The notes: a model not told the origin generated them from the letters alone. DNA of 38,391 bases from Gemmatimonadales bacterium UBA2960 (GCA_002348465.1 DEBI01000120.1:1-38391); one strand, 5' to 3'; shown: positions 1 through 9,530, numbered from the stretch's first letter. Numbers and translations: made by a program.

Positions 1-2059
1 TTGGGTCGCCACTTTCTCCTCCTGCAGTGACAGCAAGAGCGGTCACTCGTTCTCCAAACTCGACCACTGCGACGAAAGAGTTCCCACTTGTACCGTAACG
101 TCGAGCCGTTCCGGGGTATCGACGTGCACCAAAGGAAGCGAGCGAGCCCCACCGACCCGAGTGGAAGCCTACGGGGATACTCGGTTCGCTGTCTGAGAAT
201 GGTTGTTGGATGTCACCATTGATGCGCTGAAAACGGTTGATCTCCCCCCACGGTATCTTCCAATCTCCAAATTCGGTTGTGAGTAGACTGGTGGCCGCGG
301 CTAGAGACTGAAGATGGTCATCTCTTGTTGCGCGTTTTTCTATGTACTCTAAGGCAGACATGGAATTCTCTCTCGCCTTCTGTGCCACGCGTTGCATCAT
401 ATCTTCGGCCCAATATGTCGCTAATGATGTGGCTACGGATTCGACACCCCAACGGTAGTTCCAACTTCTAAGGATTTCGATTTGTTCTAAGAGTTCAGCT
501 TTTAATGAGTTCGATTCGGGAGCATTATCGTATGCCTGAAGTAGTGCTGGAATTATGGGCTCGAAGCCTGGCATCTGACTGCTGTATGCTACCTCCAGGA
601 GTCTTTCGAGCGTGAAGTCCGATCGGTTCTCTAGAACACGTATTGCGTGGATTCCGCGGGCGTTTTCACCACTCCTCTGAAAATATCTGGGGTAGTCTGA
701 TTCTCGGGGGCTGTCGGGACCTGCAGCACTATATGGCCAATTATTGGTATTCTGAATCCAGCCTACAGGAGGATTGAAAACGTTTGGAGTTTCATCTATG
801 GAATGAGGCATCCCCCAGTCGTTTTCCGACATGCTTCCGTCTACTGGCTGCGTCCAATCGATGTCGTTTCTCCTCTGAGGTACAAAATTTGAGTGCCAGT
901 AGGCGATATTCCCCTCAGAATCTGCGTATACCGTGTTATTCGAGGAGTTGGTGTGCATGGACATGTTTTCACGGTATCCGGCGAGATTTCTACGCTTGGT
1001 CCGGTCCCACGACTGGATGAGCGCAGACATCGGCTCTTCCATAAGCGCAGTAGCCACCCATTTCCCGTCTTGCGCACGGACTATAGGGCCGTGGTGAGTG
1101 CGGAAGGTGGTGAATGAGCGCGAATCCATGCCGGTTTCGGTCCGAAATGGAACTGTTATCTCACGAACTTGCATGGGTCGTTCTTTACCGTCGACGATGT
1201 AGAAGTACTGACCATCACGCTCGACTACTGTTTCTAAATACTCGTCGATGTTGTCGACCCCACTAGACGTGTGCATCCATCCAGCGTGCTCGTTGAACCC
1301 CTGGTAGATGAAGAATTGGCCCCAGGTCGAGGCGCCGTAGGCATTCAATCCTTCATCGCTGCTCATGTGCAATTCGGAACGGAAGAAGAATGAAGTATGG
1401 GGATTGATTAAGAGTAATGAATTCCCATTCACTGTATTTTCTGGGGATATCGCTATTCCGTTAGAGCCCCGCGGCTCCTCCCAGTCAATTAGAGGTTGTT
1501 CTAAGTCCAACTGCGCCATTGCCATACCCATTGGCCCCTCTTCATAGAAGGCCTCGAGTTGACGAGTGTTCACCCTTTCGATGTCGCCACCGATCGACCC
1601 TTCTGAAAAAGTGAGTGCCATCCACGGCTCAAAACGATCTAGAACCATGGGTTCTGTTTCTGGGTGAGTATGCAAGTAGTAGTTGAGACCCCCAGCCCAT
1701 GCATCCATCAGGTCCTGCAACCACGTAGGACTCTGGTCGTACGTCGCTTTAATCTCAGTGGGGTTGATGAAGAGTTTCATGCGGAGGTCTCTCCATAATT
1801 CCTCTTCACCATAGGCTTCGGCTAGTCGTCCCTGTGAAAACAGGAAATTGCGTTCGATGCGATGGAAGTCGTCTTCCGCCTGCGCAAACACTGCACCGAA
1901 TACGGCGTGTGCATCTGTAGGTCCGTGCACGTGAGCTATGCCCCAGTCGTCACGGGTTATGGTTATCTCTGATGCCATCGTTTCCCAGGCAACGACTTCG
2001 GGATCAGTAGGTAGGCATGCTATGAGGGTCAAAGAAAAGAAGACTAGAAGCTTCTTCAT
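1..2059 (-). CDS. Penicillin acylase family lipoprotein (3' end cut off)
   Basis: The minus-strand reading frame is open from an ATG at 2059-2057 down to the window edge, about 686 codons, so only the C-terminus is missing. Residues 1-15 form a lipoprotein signal ending in a Leu-Ile-Ala-Cys lipobox (Cys15). Residues 31-75 match the start of the acylase alpha chain (TITRDDWGIAHVHG, then AQAEDDFHRIERN). Residues 196-200 read PRGSN. In this Ntn-hydrolase family the precursor is cut just before the Ser of such a GSN motif, so Ser199 (codon 1465-1463) is the predicted N-terminal nucleophile of the beta chain. Family members hydrolyse amides such as beta-lactam side chains, acyl-homoserine lactones or other N-acyl substrates; the substrate here cannot be read from sequence. 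The gene is divergent from the VPS10-type gene at 2287. Confidence 0.9.
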   Translation of the reverse strand, partial: MKKLLVFFSLTLIACLPTDPEVVAWETMASEITITRDDWGIAHVHGPTDAHAVFGAVFAQAEDDFHRIERNFLFSQGRLAEAYGEEELWRDLRMKLFINPTEIKATYDQSPTWLQDLMDAWAGGLNYYLHTHPETEPMVLDRFEPWMALTFSEGSIGGDIERVNTRQLEAFYEEGPMGMAMAQLDLEQPLIDWEEPRGSNGIAISPENTVNGNSLLLINPHTSFFFRSELHMSSDEGLNAYGASTWGQFFIYQGFNEHAGWMHTSSGVDNIDEYLETVVERDGQYFYIVDGKERPMQVREITVPFRTETGMDSRSFTTFRTHHGPIVRAQDGKWVATALMEEPMSALIQSWDRTKRRNLAGYRENMSMHTNSSNNTVYADSEGNIAYWHSNFVPQRRNDIDWTQPVDGSMSENDWGMPHSIDETPNVFNPPVGWIQNTNNWPYSAAGPDSPRESDYPRYFQRSGENARGIHAIRVLENRSDFTLERLLEVAYSSQMPGFEPIIPALLQAYDNAPESNSLKAELLEQIEILRSWNYRWGVESVATSLATYWAEDMMQRVAQKARENSMSALEYIEKRATRDDHLQSLAAATSLLTTEFGDWKIPWGEINRFQRINGDIQQPFSDSEPSIPVGFHSGRWGSLASFGARRYPGTARRYGTSGNSFVAVVEFGERVTALAVTAGGESGDP

Positions 2060-2286
2060 GATGGTCTGATCGGGTGAGGGGCAGAGGTGAGTGAAGTGAT
2101 TCATTGTAGGATAGAGAGGACGACTGGACCATTGCCTGAGTATCGGGATGTCAGTTTTGGTCTGAAAAATCGACTAAAAAAGAGAGGTAGAGGAAAATGG
2201 AGTTAGCATTGGGGTGCGGACAGGTCTCTAACGTTCTAGGATGACAGGATCCGTACACTACAGCCTGTCGTCAAAGGGTTTTTCAG
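2060..2286. other. Divergent intergenic region
   Basis: This 227-bp gap separates the minus-strand acylase from the plus-strand VPS10-type gene, so it should hold promoters in both directions. I did not find a convincing -35/-10 pair on either strand. There is an A-rich, purine-rich stretch at about 2160-2205. No RNA gene or repeat was recognised. Confidence 0.4.
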
Positions 2287-5200
2287 ATGCGTCTACTTAG
2301 CAGTCTACTATCGACATTTACGGTCATTATTTTCATACCTGTTGCAGTCGAGGCTCAGTCTCAGTCCGAAGTGTCGAGGGTGGCTGAAGCCTTAGAATGG
2401 AGGGAGATCGGCCCAACCATAATGGGTGGGCGCATTTCTGATTTGGCTGTGGTCGAGAGTGACCCGGCGGTTTTTTACGTCGGCACGGCGACCGGTGGCG
2501 TATGGAAAACCCAAAACTCCGGTATCACGTTTGACCCCATATTTGACGGCCAGGCTACAGCATCGGTCGGTGATGTGACGGTGGCTCCGTCAAATTCAAA
2601 TGTGATATGGGTGGGTACAGGTGAACCCCAGAACCGGCAAAGTTCTCCTTGGGGCAATGGCGTTTATCGCTCTACGGATGCGGGCTTGAGTTGGGCGCAT
2701 ATGGGATTGGCTAATACCCATCATATATCGCGTATCCAAGTCCACCCTCATGATCCCGATATAGCCTATGTAGCAGCGATGGGGCACCTGTGGGGTTCCA
2801 ACCCAGAGAGAGGAGTGTACCGAACGAAGGATGGCGGTCAGAACTGGGAGTTAGTGCTGTTCGTGGATGAAAATACGGGAGCTATCGACTTGGTTATGGA
2901 TCCAAGTGATCCACAGACACTCTTCGCCGCGATGTACCAGCGCCAGAGAAAGGCATGGGGGTTCAATGGCGGCGGTCCGGGGAGTGGTATCTATCGTACG
3001 ACAGATGGTGGACAAAACTGGATTGAATTGACAGAAGGACTGCCGGAAGGGGACAAGGGTAGGATCGGGTTGGATGTATACAGACGAAATGGAAATTTTT
3101 TATGCGCTCTAGTGGAGGCTGATGCGCGTCTTCCGGGACAGGGTTTTGGACAGAACAACAGTGATCGTACTGTCAGGAATGGCGTATACTGCTCCATGGA
3201 TCGGGGCGAGAGTTGGGAACACCGATCGACTACGAACAACAGACCCATGTACTATTCTCAGATTCGGATCGATCCAAACGATCCGGAGCGAATGTATTTG
3301 GGCGGATCCAGCATGTATCGGACGTCGGATGGTGGACGCACGTTTACGTCCGATGCCGCGGCTGGTGTGCACCTGGACCATCACGCTCTTTGGATCAACC
3401 CGGAGAATTCGGACCACATGATCCTTGGCAGTGATGGTGGTGTTTCCATCAGTTGGGACCGTTCCGATAATTGGTATCAGTTCCGGAATTTGCCGCTTGG
3501 TCAGTTCTACGAGATAGGTGTAGACATGCGCGATCCGTATCACGTGTGTGGGGGACTGCAGGACAACGGTTCTTGGTGCGCCCCTAGCGACACCCGCTCG
3601 AATCAAGGAATTCGCACACGCGACTGGTATAACGTTGGTAGCGGAGATGGGTTCTTTACCGTTATGCACCCTTCGAACACGTCACTGATGTTCGCAGAGT
3701 CTCAGGGGGGCAATCTGATCCGGGTAAATCTTGAGACCATGGAGCGGACCCGAATGCGGCCTATTGGTCGCCCTGATGCGGATGGTGAAATGCCCCAACT
3801 TCGGTGGAATTGGGATACCCCAGTAGTTCTGTCTAGCCATGACGAGAACACGTTGTACATCGGTTCCAATATTCTCTTCCGTTCTAATGACTTAGGGCAA
3901 AGCTTCACAGCCGTCAGTGATGATCTGACATGGTCTGTGGATCGAGACACACTGAGCATTATGGGAGTGCTTGGAAGCAGCGCTCAGATGTCTCGAAATG
4001 ACGGTCAGTCTTCCTATGGCAATTTGACTGCGATTGCAGAGTCTCCTTTAAATGAAGCGGTCATTTACACGGGCGCGGACGACGGGAGGGTGCACGTTAC
4101 TCGAGACAGCGGACAAACGTGGACGGATGTAACCGATCGCTTAGAAGGTCTGCCAAGTTATGCGTACGTGACCCGGATCGTCGCTTCGAACGGTGAGGAT
4201 GGAGAAGTTTTCGCTGCGTTCGACAACCATCGAAATGACGACTTCAATTCGTACTTGTACCACAGCGAAAATTTCGGCCAAGATTGGAAGAGGATTGGCA
4301 GTGGGCTTCCGGCCAGTTCCCTGAATGCGCTAGCACAGCATCCGGACAACGCCGAGTTGCTTTTTGTGGGTAACGAGGTGGGAGTGTATGTGTCTGCTGA
4401 CGCTGGGGTGACATGGGTGCAGATGGGAACGGGTCTTCCCACCGTGCCTGTCGACGACATCAAGATTCATCCTCGCGAAAATGATTTGATCATTGGGACA
4501 CACGGCCGAGGAGTGTGGATTATAGATGACATTAGCCCGCTTGAGCACCTCAGCACGAACGTGATGGCCTCCAATGCTCACATCTTTCCGATTCGCAGGG
4601 CGACGTCCTTCAATCCATATACTCCACAAGGTTGGACACCAGGTATTTTCGCAGCGCCGAATCCTCCATCGGGTGCACGAATCCGCTATCACCTCAGTAG
4701 TGATGTGGACGAACTGGAACTCCGGGTGACTGATGCCACTGGAAAGCTCGTTCGAGATCTCGAGGCGCAGATGACTTCTGGCGTGCACGAGGTCATCTGG
4801 GACCTTCGCCTGCATCTAGAGAATGGAGCGTCGGAGAGCGGCAGATTAGGCCCACGAGTGTTGCCTGGTGCCTACATAGTGGAGCTTGTGACTGGTGATG
4901 ACATTGTGCAGAGAGAGGTTTCAGTTCGGATGGATCCGAGGGTCGAGATCGGCCGCCGGGAGCTTATGGCCCGGCATCAGGTGATGATGGATTCGTACAG
5001 AATCGGACTTGCTCTTGAGGAGGCGGAAAGAACGCTTGAAGAGGCTACAGCTCAGCTAGTGGCTGCGGGTAAGCTTGTCGAAGGTCGAGATGATGAAGGG
5101 CTGACGAGTGAGATCCAGGAAGTCCGCGATAAGCTCGCTGCTCTCAGTGAAGAGCTAGATGACTCGTCAGGTGGCGGATCTGCATGGAGAGGTGTCGAGA

Positions 5201-5391
5201 GTTCTGGAGCGATGCCGACTGCAGATGCCCTTTATCTGATTGATGAGTCTTGGGCGAAGGCTCCCGGTATCACGGAAGGTGTGAACGCGATCATCAGCGA
5301 TGTAGAATCGATTCTGAGACAGGTATACGCTCCGATAGCGATGCCTGATCTTCCAAATGTGCTTCCAATACCCTCTAGGGGTGTGTTATAG
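2287..5391 (+). CDS. Secreted VPS10/sortilin-type beta-propeller protein with BNR repeats
   Basis: This 1034-residue protein has an N-terminal signal peptide (about residues 1-24, ending VEAQ). Many BNR/Asp-box motifs follow: TKDGGQNW near residue 180, TTDGGQNW, SMDRGESW, TSDGGRTF near 346, TRDSGQTW and SADAGVTW. These motifs mark the blades of a ten-bladed propeller as in sortilin and in bacterial proteins annotated as glycosyl hydrolases. A FlgD-like beta domain seems to follow (ATGKLVRDLEAQ, about residues 820-832), then a Glu-rich helical segment near residues 905-955. Such large exported proteins are common in Gemmatimonadota and Bacteroidota. They probably bind proteins or glycans outside the cytoplasm, and catalytic activity is unproven. 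A small membrane-protein gene begins immediately after the stop codon. Confidence 0.88.
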   Translation: MRLLSSLLSTFTVIIFIPVAVEAQSQSEVSRVAEALEWREIGPTIMGGRISDLAVVESDPAVFYVGTATGGVWKTQNSGITFDPIFDGQATASVGDVTVAPSNSNVIWVGTGEPQNRQSSPWGNGVYRSTDAGLSWAHMGLANTHHISRIQVHPHDPDIAYVAAMGHLWGSNPERGVYRTKDGGQNWELVLFVDENTGAIDLVMDPSDPQTLFAAMYQRQRKAWGFNGGGPGSGIYRTTDGGQNWIELTEGLPEGDKGRIGLDVYRRNGNFLCALVEADARLPGQGFGQNNSDRTVRNGVYCSMDRGESWEHRSTTNNRPMYYSQIRIDPNDPERMYLGGSSMYRTSDGGRTFTSDAAAGVHLDHHALWINPENSDHMILGSDGGVSISWDRSDNWYQFRNLPLGQFYEIGVDMRDPYHVCGGLQDNGSWCAPSDTRSNQGIRTRDWYNVGSGDGFFTVMHPSNTSLMFAESQGGNLIRVNLETMERTRMRPIGRPDADGEMPQLRWNWDTPVVLSSHDENTLYIGSNILFRSNDLGQSFTAVSDDLTWSVDRDTLSIMGVLGSSAQMSRNDGQSSYGNLTAIAESPLNEAVIYTGADDGRVHVTRDSGQTWTDVTDRLEGLPSYAYVTRIVASNGEDGEVFAAFDNHRNDDFNSYLYHSENFGQDWKRIGSGLPASSLNALAQHPDNAELLFVGNEVGVYVSADAGVTWVQMGTGLPTVPVDDIKIHPRENDLIIGTHGRGVWIIDDISPLEHLSTNVMASNAHIFPIRRATSFNPYTPQGWTPGIFAAPNPPSGARIRYHLSSDVDELELRVTDATGKLVRDLEAQMTSGVHEVIWDLRLHLENGASESGRLGPRVLPGAYIVELVTGDDIVQREVSVRMDPRVEIGRRELMARHQVMMDSYRIGLALEEAERTLEEATAQLVAAGKLVEGRDDEGLTSEIQEVRDKLAALSEELDDSSGGGSAWRGVESSGAMPTADALYLIDESWAKAPGITEGVNAIISDVESILRQVYAPIAMPDLPNVLPIPSRGVL

Positions 5392-5583
5392 GTGCCGGAA
5401 AGCAGATTTATAGGAGCAGGTCGGCTCAAGTTACTCGTCGCGTACTTAGCGGTGGCGTTTGTGATCATCCTGGGTATTGGTGCTTTTTTTGACAGGAGTG
5501 GACTTAGGAGTGGCCTGATCCTGAGCTGGCTGTTGCTACTCCCGGTGGGGGCGTGGCATGTACTGAGGAGGCCGTTGCAATGA
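5392..5583 (+). CDS. Small two-helix membrane protein
   Basis: This 63-residue ORF starts with GTG directly after the TAG of the preceding gene and ends in an ATGA overlap with the following serine hydrolase, so it looks translationally coupled on both sides. A TAGGGG at 5376-5381 can act as its ribosome binding site. Two hydrophobic segments (about residues 12-31 and 40-55) are separated by a short charged loop (FFDRSGLRSG), and the C-terminus is Arg-rich. I do not recognise the family. The tight spacing, lack of internal stops and plausible membrane topology argue that it is a real gene, perhaps helping to export or assemble its neighbours. Confidence 0.6.
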   Translation: MPESRFIGAGRLKLLVAYLAVAFVIILGIGAFFDRSGLRSGLILSWLLLLPVGAWHVLRRPLQ

Positions 5584-7022
5584 CAAGAAGAGTGTGTACA
5601 CAAGTGGTAGTCGGTGCAGGCTTGTTGGTTTGCGCAATGGGATGCGAGGAATCGTTACCCGTCGTGGTATGGCCGTCTGATGACGCAACGCCAACCGAGT
5701 TCAACCTTGCGATGAACGCTAAGATTCTGTGTTCTGGGATCTGGGTGCAGGGGCGTGACCCTGAGGTCCACATCGCTTCTGATCTTCGTCGATTCGATCA
5801 CTTTGGGTGGAGTAACGACTTCGACTATGAGATAAACGAGGAACGCAAACAGGTGACTCTGTCGTCACCGAGTTCAGAGCATGCCCGGACCGCTCAGCAT
5901 AATGGCGATCAAGGCTGCTCGGTGCTTCCTAGGGGTATGAGTGATATACAGTTCACTCCGTCTGATGTAGGGCGTGATTGGCCGGATTCTTCACAGATGG
6001 TTTGGCCGATGGGCGAAGTCCCTACGGGTAGTGACTCACCGGTGGAAGTGGACGTCTCTGAGTTGGAGCAAGCGCTTGATTGGGCGATGGCGAATCATGA
6101 ACACGGTCAGAACACTCGAGCGTTCTTGGTACTCTATAGAGGGCAAATTATCGGAGAGCGCTACGCTCCCGATATTCCAAGAGACATGCCTCACCTTTCC
6201 TGGTCGCAAGGGAAGTCGATCACGTCAGCGTTGGTAGGCGTCTTGATAGAACAAGGTGCGCTCGCACTTCACCAGCCTGCGCCTGTACCTGAGTGGGAAG
6301 GTGACGAGCGCGGTGAGATTACAATCGCGAACCTTCTTCGAATGAGTTCGGGTCTGGATTTCAATAACTATGGACTCGGCAACGAGAACTCTCTTTCGAT
6401 TGATAACCATCATTTCCGTATCTATTTCGATGGCATAGACGTATTCGAACATGCAGTCAGTTTCCCGCTTGCTACTGAGCCAGGGACCCGATGGAGCTAC
6501 TTGAACTCTGATCCTCTTATGCTTGGACGGATTATCCGAGAGACTGTGGAGGGGAGGGGTGAGGATTACCATGCTTTCCCTTGGGTAGCACTTTTTGACA
6601 GGATTGGGATTAAAAATGCTGTCCTTGAGACGGATGCGTGGGGTAACTTTATCCTGACCGGTTATGACTACATGTCAGCGAGAGATTGGGCGCGTTTTGG
6701 GCTTCTCCACCTGCAGGACGGTATTTGGGAGGGAGAGCGGATTCTTCCGGAGGGTTGGGTGGACTTTGTCCGAACCCCGGCACCAGCTAGTGAGTCGAGT
6801 AACTATGGAGGGCAGTTCTGGCTCAATGCGGGTGGAGCGTATGATCGAATCCCAACAGATGCGTTTTGGCCGTCTGGTTTTATGGGACAGAACACAGTGA
6901 TTATACCGTCCAGGGATCTGGTAATCGTCCGCTTAGGCCCCAGTCCCGGGGGTGGTGCTGCATACATGAACGAGTATGTAGGACGAGTGTTGGATGCTAT
7001 CGAACAAGTCGACACGATGTGA
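5580..7022 (+). CDS. Serine hydrolase, class C beta-lactamase / esterase EstB fold (lipoprotein)
   Basis: The frame extends upstream to 5553, but I place the start at ATG 5580. It overlaps the upstream stop as ATGA and gives a clean lipoprotein-like signal (residues 1-22, ending CAMGC, Cys22). The protein is 480 residues. The nucleophile motif SxxK is SQGK at residues 209-212, followed by SITSALVGVL, and the second active-site motif YxN is Tyr307-Leu-Asn309 in RWSYLNSD. The C-terminal GFMGQNTVIIPSRDLVIVRLG matches the end of the Beta-lactamase family (Pfam PF00144). Members act as esterases, peptidases or beta-lactamases; the substrate is unknown. About 150 residues precede the catalytic domain and are not recognised. 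It probably forms an operon with the two genes upstream. Confidence 0.88.
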   Translation: MTRRVCTQVVVGAGLLVCAMGCEESLPVVVWPSDDATPTEFNLAMNAKILCSGIWVQGRDPEVHIASDLRRFDHFGWSNDFDYEINEERKQVTLSSPSSEHARTAQHNGDQGCSVLPRGMSDIQFTPSDVGRDWPDSSQMVWPMGEVPTGSDSPVEVDVSELEQALDWAMANHEHGQNTRAFLVLYRGQIIGERYAPDIPRDMPHLSWSQGKSITSALVGVLIEQGALALHQPAPVPEWEGDERGEITIANLLRMSSGLDFNNYGLGNENSLSIDNHHFRIYFDGIDVFEHAVSFPLATEPGTRWSYLNSDPLMLGRIIRETVEGRGEDYHAFPWVALFDRIGIKNAVLETDAWGNFILTGYDYMSARDWARFGLLHLQDGIWEGERILPEGWVDFVRTPAPASESSNYGGQFWLNAGGAYDRIPTDAFWPSGFMGQNTVIIPSRDLVIVRLGPSPGGGAAYMNEYVGRVLDAIEQVDTM

Positions 7023-7228
7023 TACTTCAGGTTTAAGTGGTGTGGCTCTGACACCGAGTTCCGTACCCAGTTGACCCAGTTTACGCGTCCCGCCATCGTT
7101 GGCGTGAGCGTAACAATCGATATCACCGTGCTTGTAGTTTTTACACTTTGAACACCGAAGTTTCTGACCAAAAAACTGATCAGAGATTTGCACACACTGG
7201 TTAGGCTTGTCCTGACCAAGAAGAAGAC
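7023..7228. other. Unassigned intergenic block with small hairpin and short repeat
   Basis: No convincing gene was found between the serine hydrolase and the terminator. The block contains a 5-bp hairpin (GGTGT 7039-7043 with ACACC 7051-7055) and a tandem direct repeat of CCCAGTT near 7065-7080. A minus-strand frame covering 7247-6933 encodes a short Cys-rich stretch (CSKCKNYKHGDIDC), but it runs into the 3' end of the serine hydrolase and has no clear ribosome binding site. It could be a decayed mobile-element or REP-like remnant; this is a guess. Confidence 0.3.
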
Positions 7229-7266
7229 GCGGTGTCCGAGACTCCACCCTGGAGCCGCTTTTTTTT
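7229..7266 (+). terminator. Intrinsic terminator before thrS
   Basis: A perfect 5-bp stem CTCCA/TGGAG (7242-7246 and 7250-7254, loop CCC) sits inside a wider GCGG/CCGC pairing (7229-7232 and 7255-7258). Eight T residues follow at 7259-7266. The long T-run makes termination on the plus strand likely and separates the serine-hydrolase operon from thrS. Confidence 0.6.
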
Positions 7267-7312
7267 GATACCGTTTAGACTATCAGAATGATTGAGCGCA
7301 TTGCCATTTAAG

Positions 7313-7324
7313 AGGCGAACGCCT
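7313..7324 (+). promoter_or_regulatory. Small hairpin over the thrS ribosome binding site
   Basis: AGGC (7313-7316) pairs with GCCT (7321-7324) around a GAAC loop. The stem contains the AGG of the Shine-Dalgarno-like AGAGG and lies 1 nt before the thrS ATG at 7326. It could lower or tune thrS translation. In Escherichia coli ThrRS represses its own mRNA at an operator next to the RBS, but similarity to that operator is not established here. Confidence 0.35.
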
Positions 7325-7325
7325 G

Positions 7326-9248
7326 ATGTCCACAGAACAACTTAAGATCACACTTCCCAACGGTGATGTTCTCCAAATGCCCTTGGGTACCACCAGTGGT
7401 GAGGTGGCCGCTCACATTGGCCCGGGGCTCGCGAAGGCGGCTTTGGCTGCTGTGGTGAACGGCGAAACCGTGGGCCTGATGGAGCCCATTGTTGAGGACG
7501 CCGAGATACGGATCCTAACTGATAGAGATTCGGACGCTCTGCCAGTGCTTAGGCATTCCGCTGCTCACATTCTTGCAACCTCGGTGAGAGAGTTGCGTCC
7601 TGAGGCCGCTATTGGGTTCGGTCCAGCGATAGATGATGGATTTTACTATGACTTCGAGGTGGACGAGCCCTTCACGCCCGAAGACTTAGAAGCGTTTGAA
7701 AGAAAGATGATTGATGTGGCTGCGGCGGATCAGATGTTTGAGCGTCGGCAGGTATCCAAATCTGAAGCGAGAGACCTCTTCAGTGACGACCCCTTAAAGC
7801 TGGAGCGGCTAGAAGAGTTCGAAGACGATGAGGTGATAACGGTATATGCGAACGGTCCGTTTCTGGATTTGTGCAAAGGTCCGCACATCAAGAGCACTGG
7901 GGGACTGAAGTATTTCAAGCTGACTTCTGCAGCCGGGGCGTATTGGCGGGGCGATGAGAAGCGGCAAATGCTGCAAAGGATTTATGGAACTGCGTTTCAT
8001 AGGAAGAACGACCTAGAGGAGCATCTTCATCGCCTAGAGGAAGCGAAAAGGCGAGATCACCGCCGGCTAGGACGTGAGCTAGGTCTTTTTCAGTTTCATC
8101 CAGTGTCACCAGGGGCCCCGTTCTGGACTCCGCGGGGTACAATCCTTTACAACACCCTAGAGCAGTTCGTGCGTACGCGGCAGCGTGAGGATTTCTTAGA
8201 GGTCAGGACGCCTCTCATGTATACGAAAGAGCTCTGGGAGCAATCCGGTCACTGGGGGAAATACCGAGAGAATATGTTCCTCGTGCTGGACAACGAGTCT
8301 GGTGAGCACAACATGTCGCTCAAGCCAATGAACTGTCCTTCCCATCATCTGTACTATGCGTCGGAAACCCATTCCTACAGAGAACTGCCGCTACGCTTTG
8401 TGACACTTGACGTTCTGCACCGTAATGAACTCTCAGGAGCACTCTCTGGACTGACGAGGGTTCGTCAGTTTGCTCAGGATGATTGTCACGTATATCTGCG
8501 TGAGGATCAGATCGCTGAAGAGGTCCAGTTCCTGACTGATTTCATCCTGGGGCATTATGCGGCGTTCGGGCTTGAGTCTCGGGTTAAGTTCGCGACTAGA
8601 CCTGAACAACGTATAGGAAGCGACGAGCAGTGGGATCATGCTGAGGCTGAGCTTAGGCAGGCTTTAGAATCGACGGGTTGTGAGTATGATGTCGAAGAGG
8701 GTGACGGGGCATTCTATGGCCCGAAAATTGACTTTCATGTCACCGATTCGATTGGACGTAGCTGGCAGTTGGGAACGATTCAACTCGACTACAGTGCTCC
8801 GGAGCGATTTGGCCTGGAGTACGTCGGTAGTGACAATAAGCCTCATCGTCCGGTCATTATTCACCGTGCAGTCTGCGGCTCTTTCGAGCGATTCATCGCA
8901 ATCCTCATAGAGCACTATGCAGGAGCGTTTCCCACTTGGTTGGCACCCGAGCAAGTTAGAGTCATGTCCGTTGGGCAGGACTGGGATGAGAGTGCTCATC
9001 AGTTGGTCGAGGTTCTGGTGAAGGCTGGTATTAGGGCCACACTTCAATCTCGGGAGACGCTGGGTTACCGAATCCGGGAGGCAGAGTTGCACAAGATTCC
9101 CTACATGGCGGTCGTTGGAGAGAGGGAAGCGTTAGACAGCACTGTAGCAGTGCGTGAGCGTGGGAAGGGTAAGAAGCAAGAGGTGATGTCGCGAGATAGC
9201 TTTGTGAGCCTTCTTAAGGAAAAGATTAGCACCCGATCGTTAACCTGA
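7326..9248 (+). CDS. thrS: Threonyl-tRNA synthetase
   Basis: Cytoplasmic class II synthetase that charges tRNA-Thr. At 640 residues it is the usual length. It has an N-terminal TGS domain (about residues 1-65), then an editing/SAD domain beginning LRHSAAHILA near residue 75, with the SAD signature DLCKGPHIKSTG. The catalytic core contains NCPSHH, HRNELSGALSGLTRVRQF and VIIHRAVCGSFERF. The three zinc ligands of the active site are in place: Cys337, His388 and His513. The C-terminal anticodon-binding domain starts near PTWLAPEQV. It lies upstream of infC-rpmI-rplT, as in many bacteria, but is separated from infC by a 300-bp leader. Confidence 0.97.
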   Translation: MSTEQLKITLPNGDVLQMPLGTTSGEVAAHIGPGLAKAALAAVVNGETVGLMEPIVEDAEIRILTDRDSDALPVLRHSAAHILATSVRELRPEAAIGFGPAIDDGFYYDFEVDEPFTPEDLEAFERKMIDVAAADQMFERRQVSKSEARDLFSDDPLKLERLEEFEDDEVITVYANGPFLDLCKGPHIKSTGGLKYFKLTSAAGAYWRGDEKRQMLQRIYGTAFHRKNDLEEHLHRLEEAKRRDHRRLGRELGLFQFHPVSPGAPFWTPRGTILYNTLEQFVRTRQREDFLEVRTPLMYTKELWEQSGHWGKYRENMFLVLDNESGEHNMSLKPMNCPSHHLYYASETHSYRELPLRFVTLDVLHRNELSGALSGLTRVRQFAQDDCHVYLREDQIAEEVQFLTDFILGHYAAFGLESRVKFATRPEQRIGSDEQWDHAEAELRQALESTGCEYDVEEGDGAFYGPKIDFHVTDSIGRSWQLGTIQLDYSAPERFGLEYVGSDNKPHRPVIIHRAVCGSFERFIAILIEHYAGAFPTWLAPEQVRVMSVGQDWDESAHQLVEVLVKAGIRATLQSRETLGYRIREAELHKIPYMAVVGEREALDSTVAVRERGKGKKQEVMSRDSFVSLLKEKISTRSLT

Positions 9249-9494
9249 TGATCAGGTCCTGTCTGTCTCCCGACGACTTGACGTGCGGTTGCCCGAGGGC
9301 CTTCGTGCCAATTTTGAGTGGGCACAGTTGACCACTCCTCCACAGAGGGCCATTTTTCCACTCGTCTTATTGAGTTAGATAAAAAATTAGGAAGCGAGTC
9401 GTGCGACCAGCGGCTCCACCTTCATGGCGCTACGCTGCGCTGAGGGTCGTACGGATCGATTGGCAGGTTGCATTGCTGAAACGGTCCGGTCGCG

Positions 9495-9519
9495 GCCCGG
9501 GACTCGTCTCGGGCTTTTT
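9495..9519 (+). terminator. Intrinsic terminator / attenuator upstream of infC
   Basis: An 8-bp stem GCCCGGGA/TCTCGGGC (9495-9502 with 9507-9514, one G-U pair) with a CTCG tetraloop is followed by TTTTT at 9515-9519. It is the canonical form of a Rho-independent terminator. It could end thrS transcripts, attenuate infC transcription, or both. Confidence 0.75.
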
Positions 9520-9530
9520 GTGTCTAGGGA

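Noticed and set aside
3109..3669. 186-residue minus-strand ORF inside the VPS10-type gene
   Set aside because: It is fully contained in a convincing gene and has no export signal, domain or ribosome binding site of its own.
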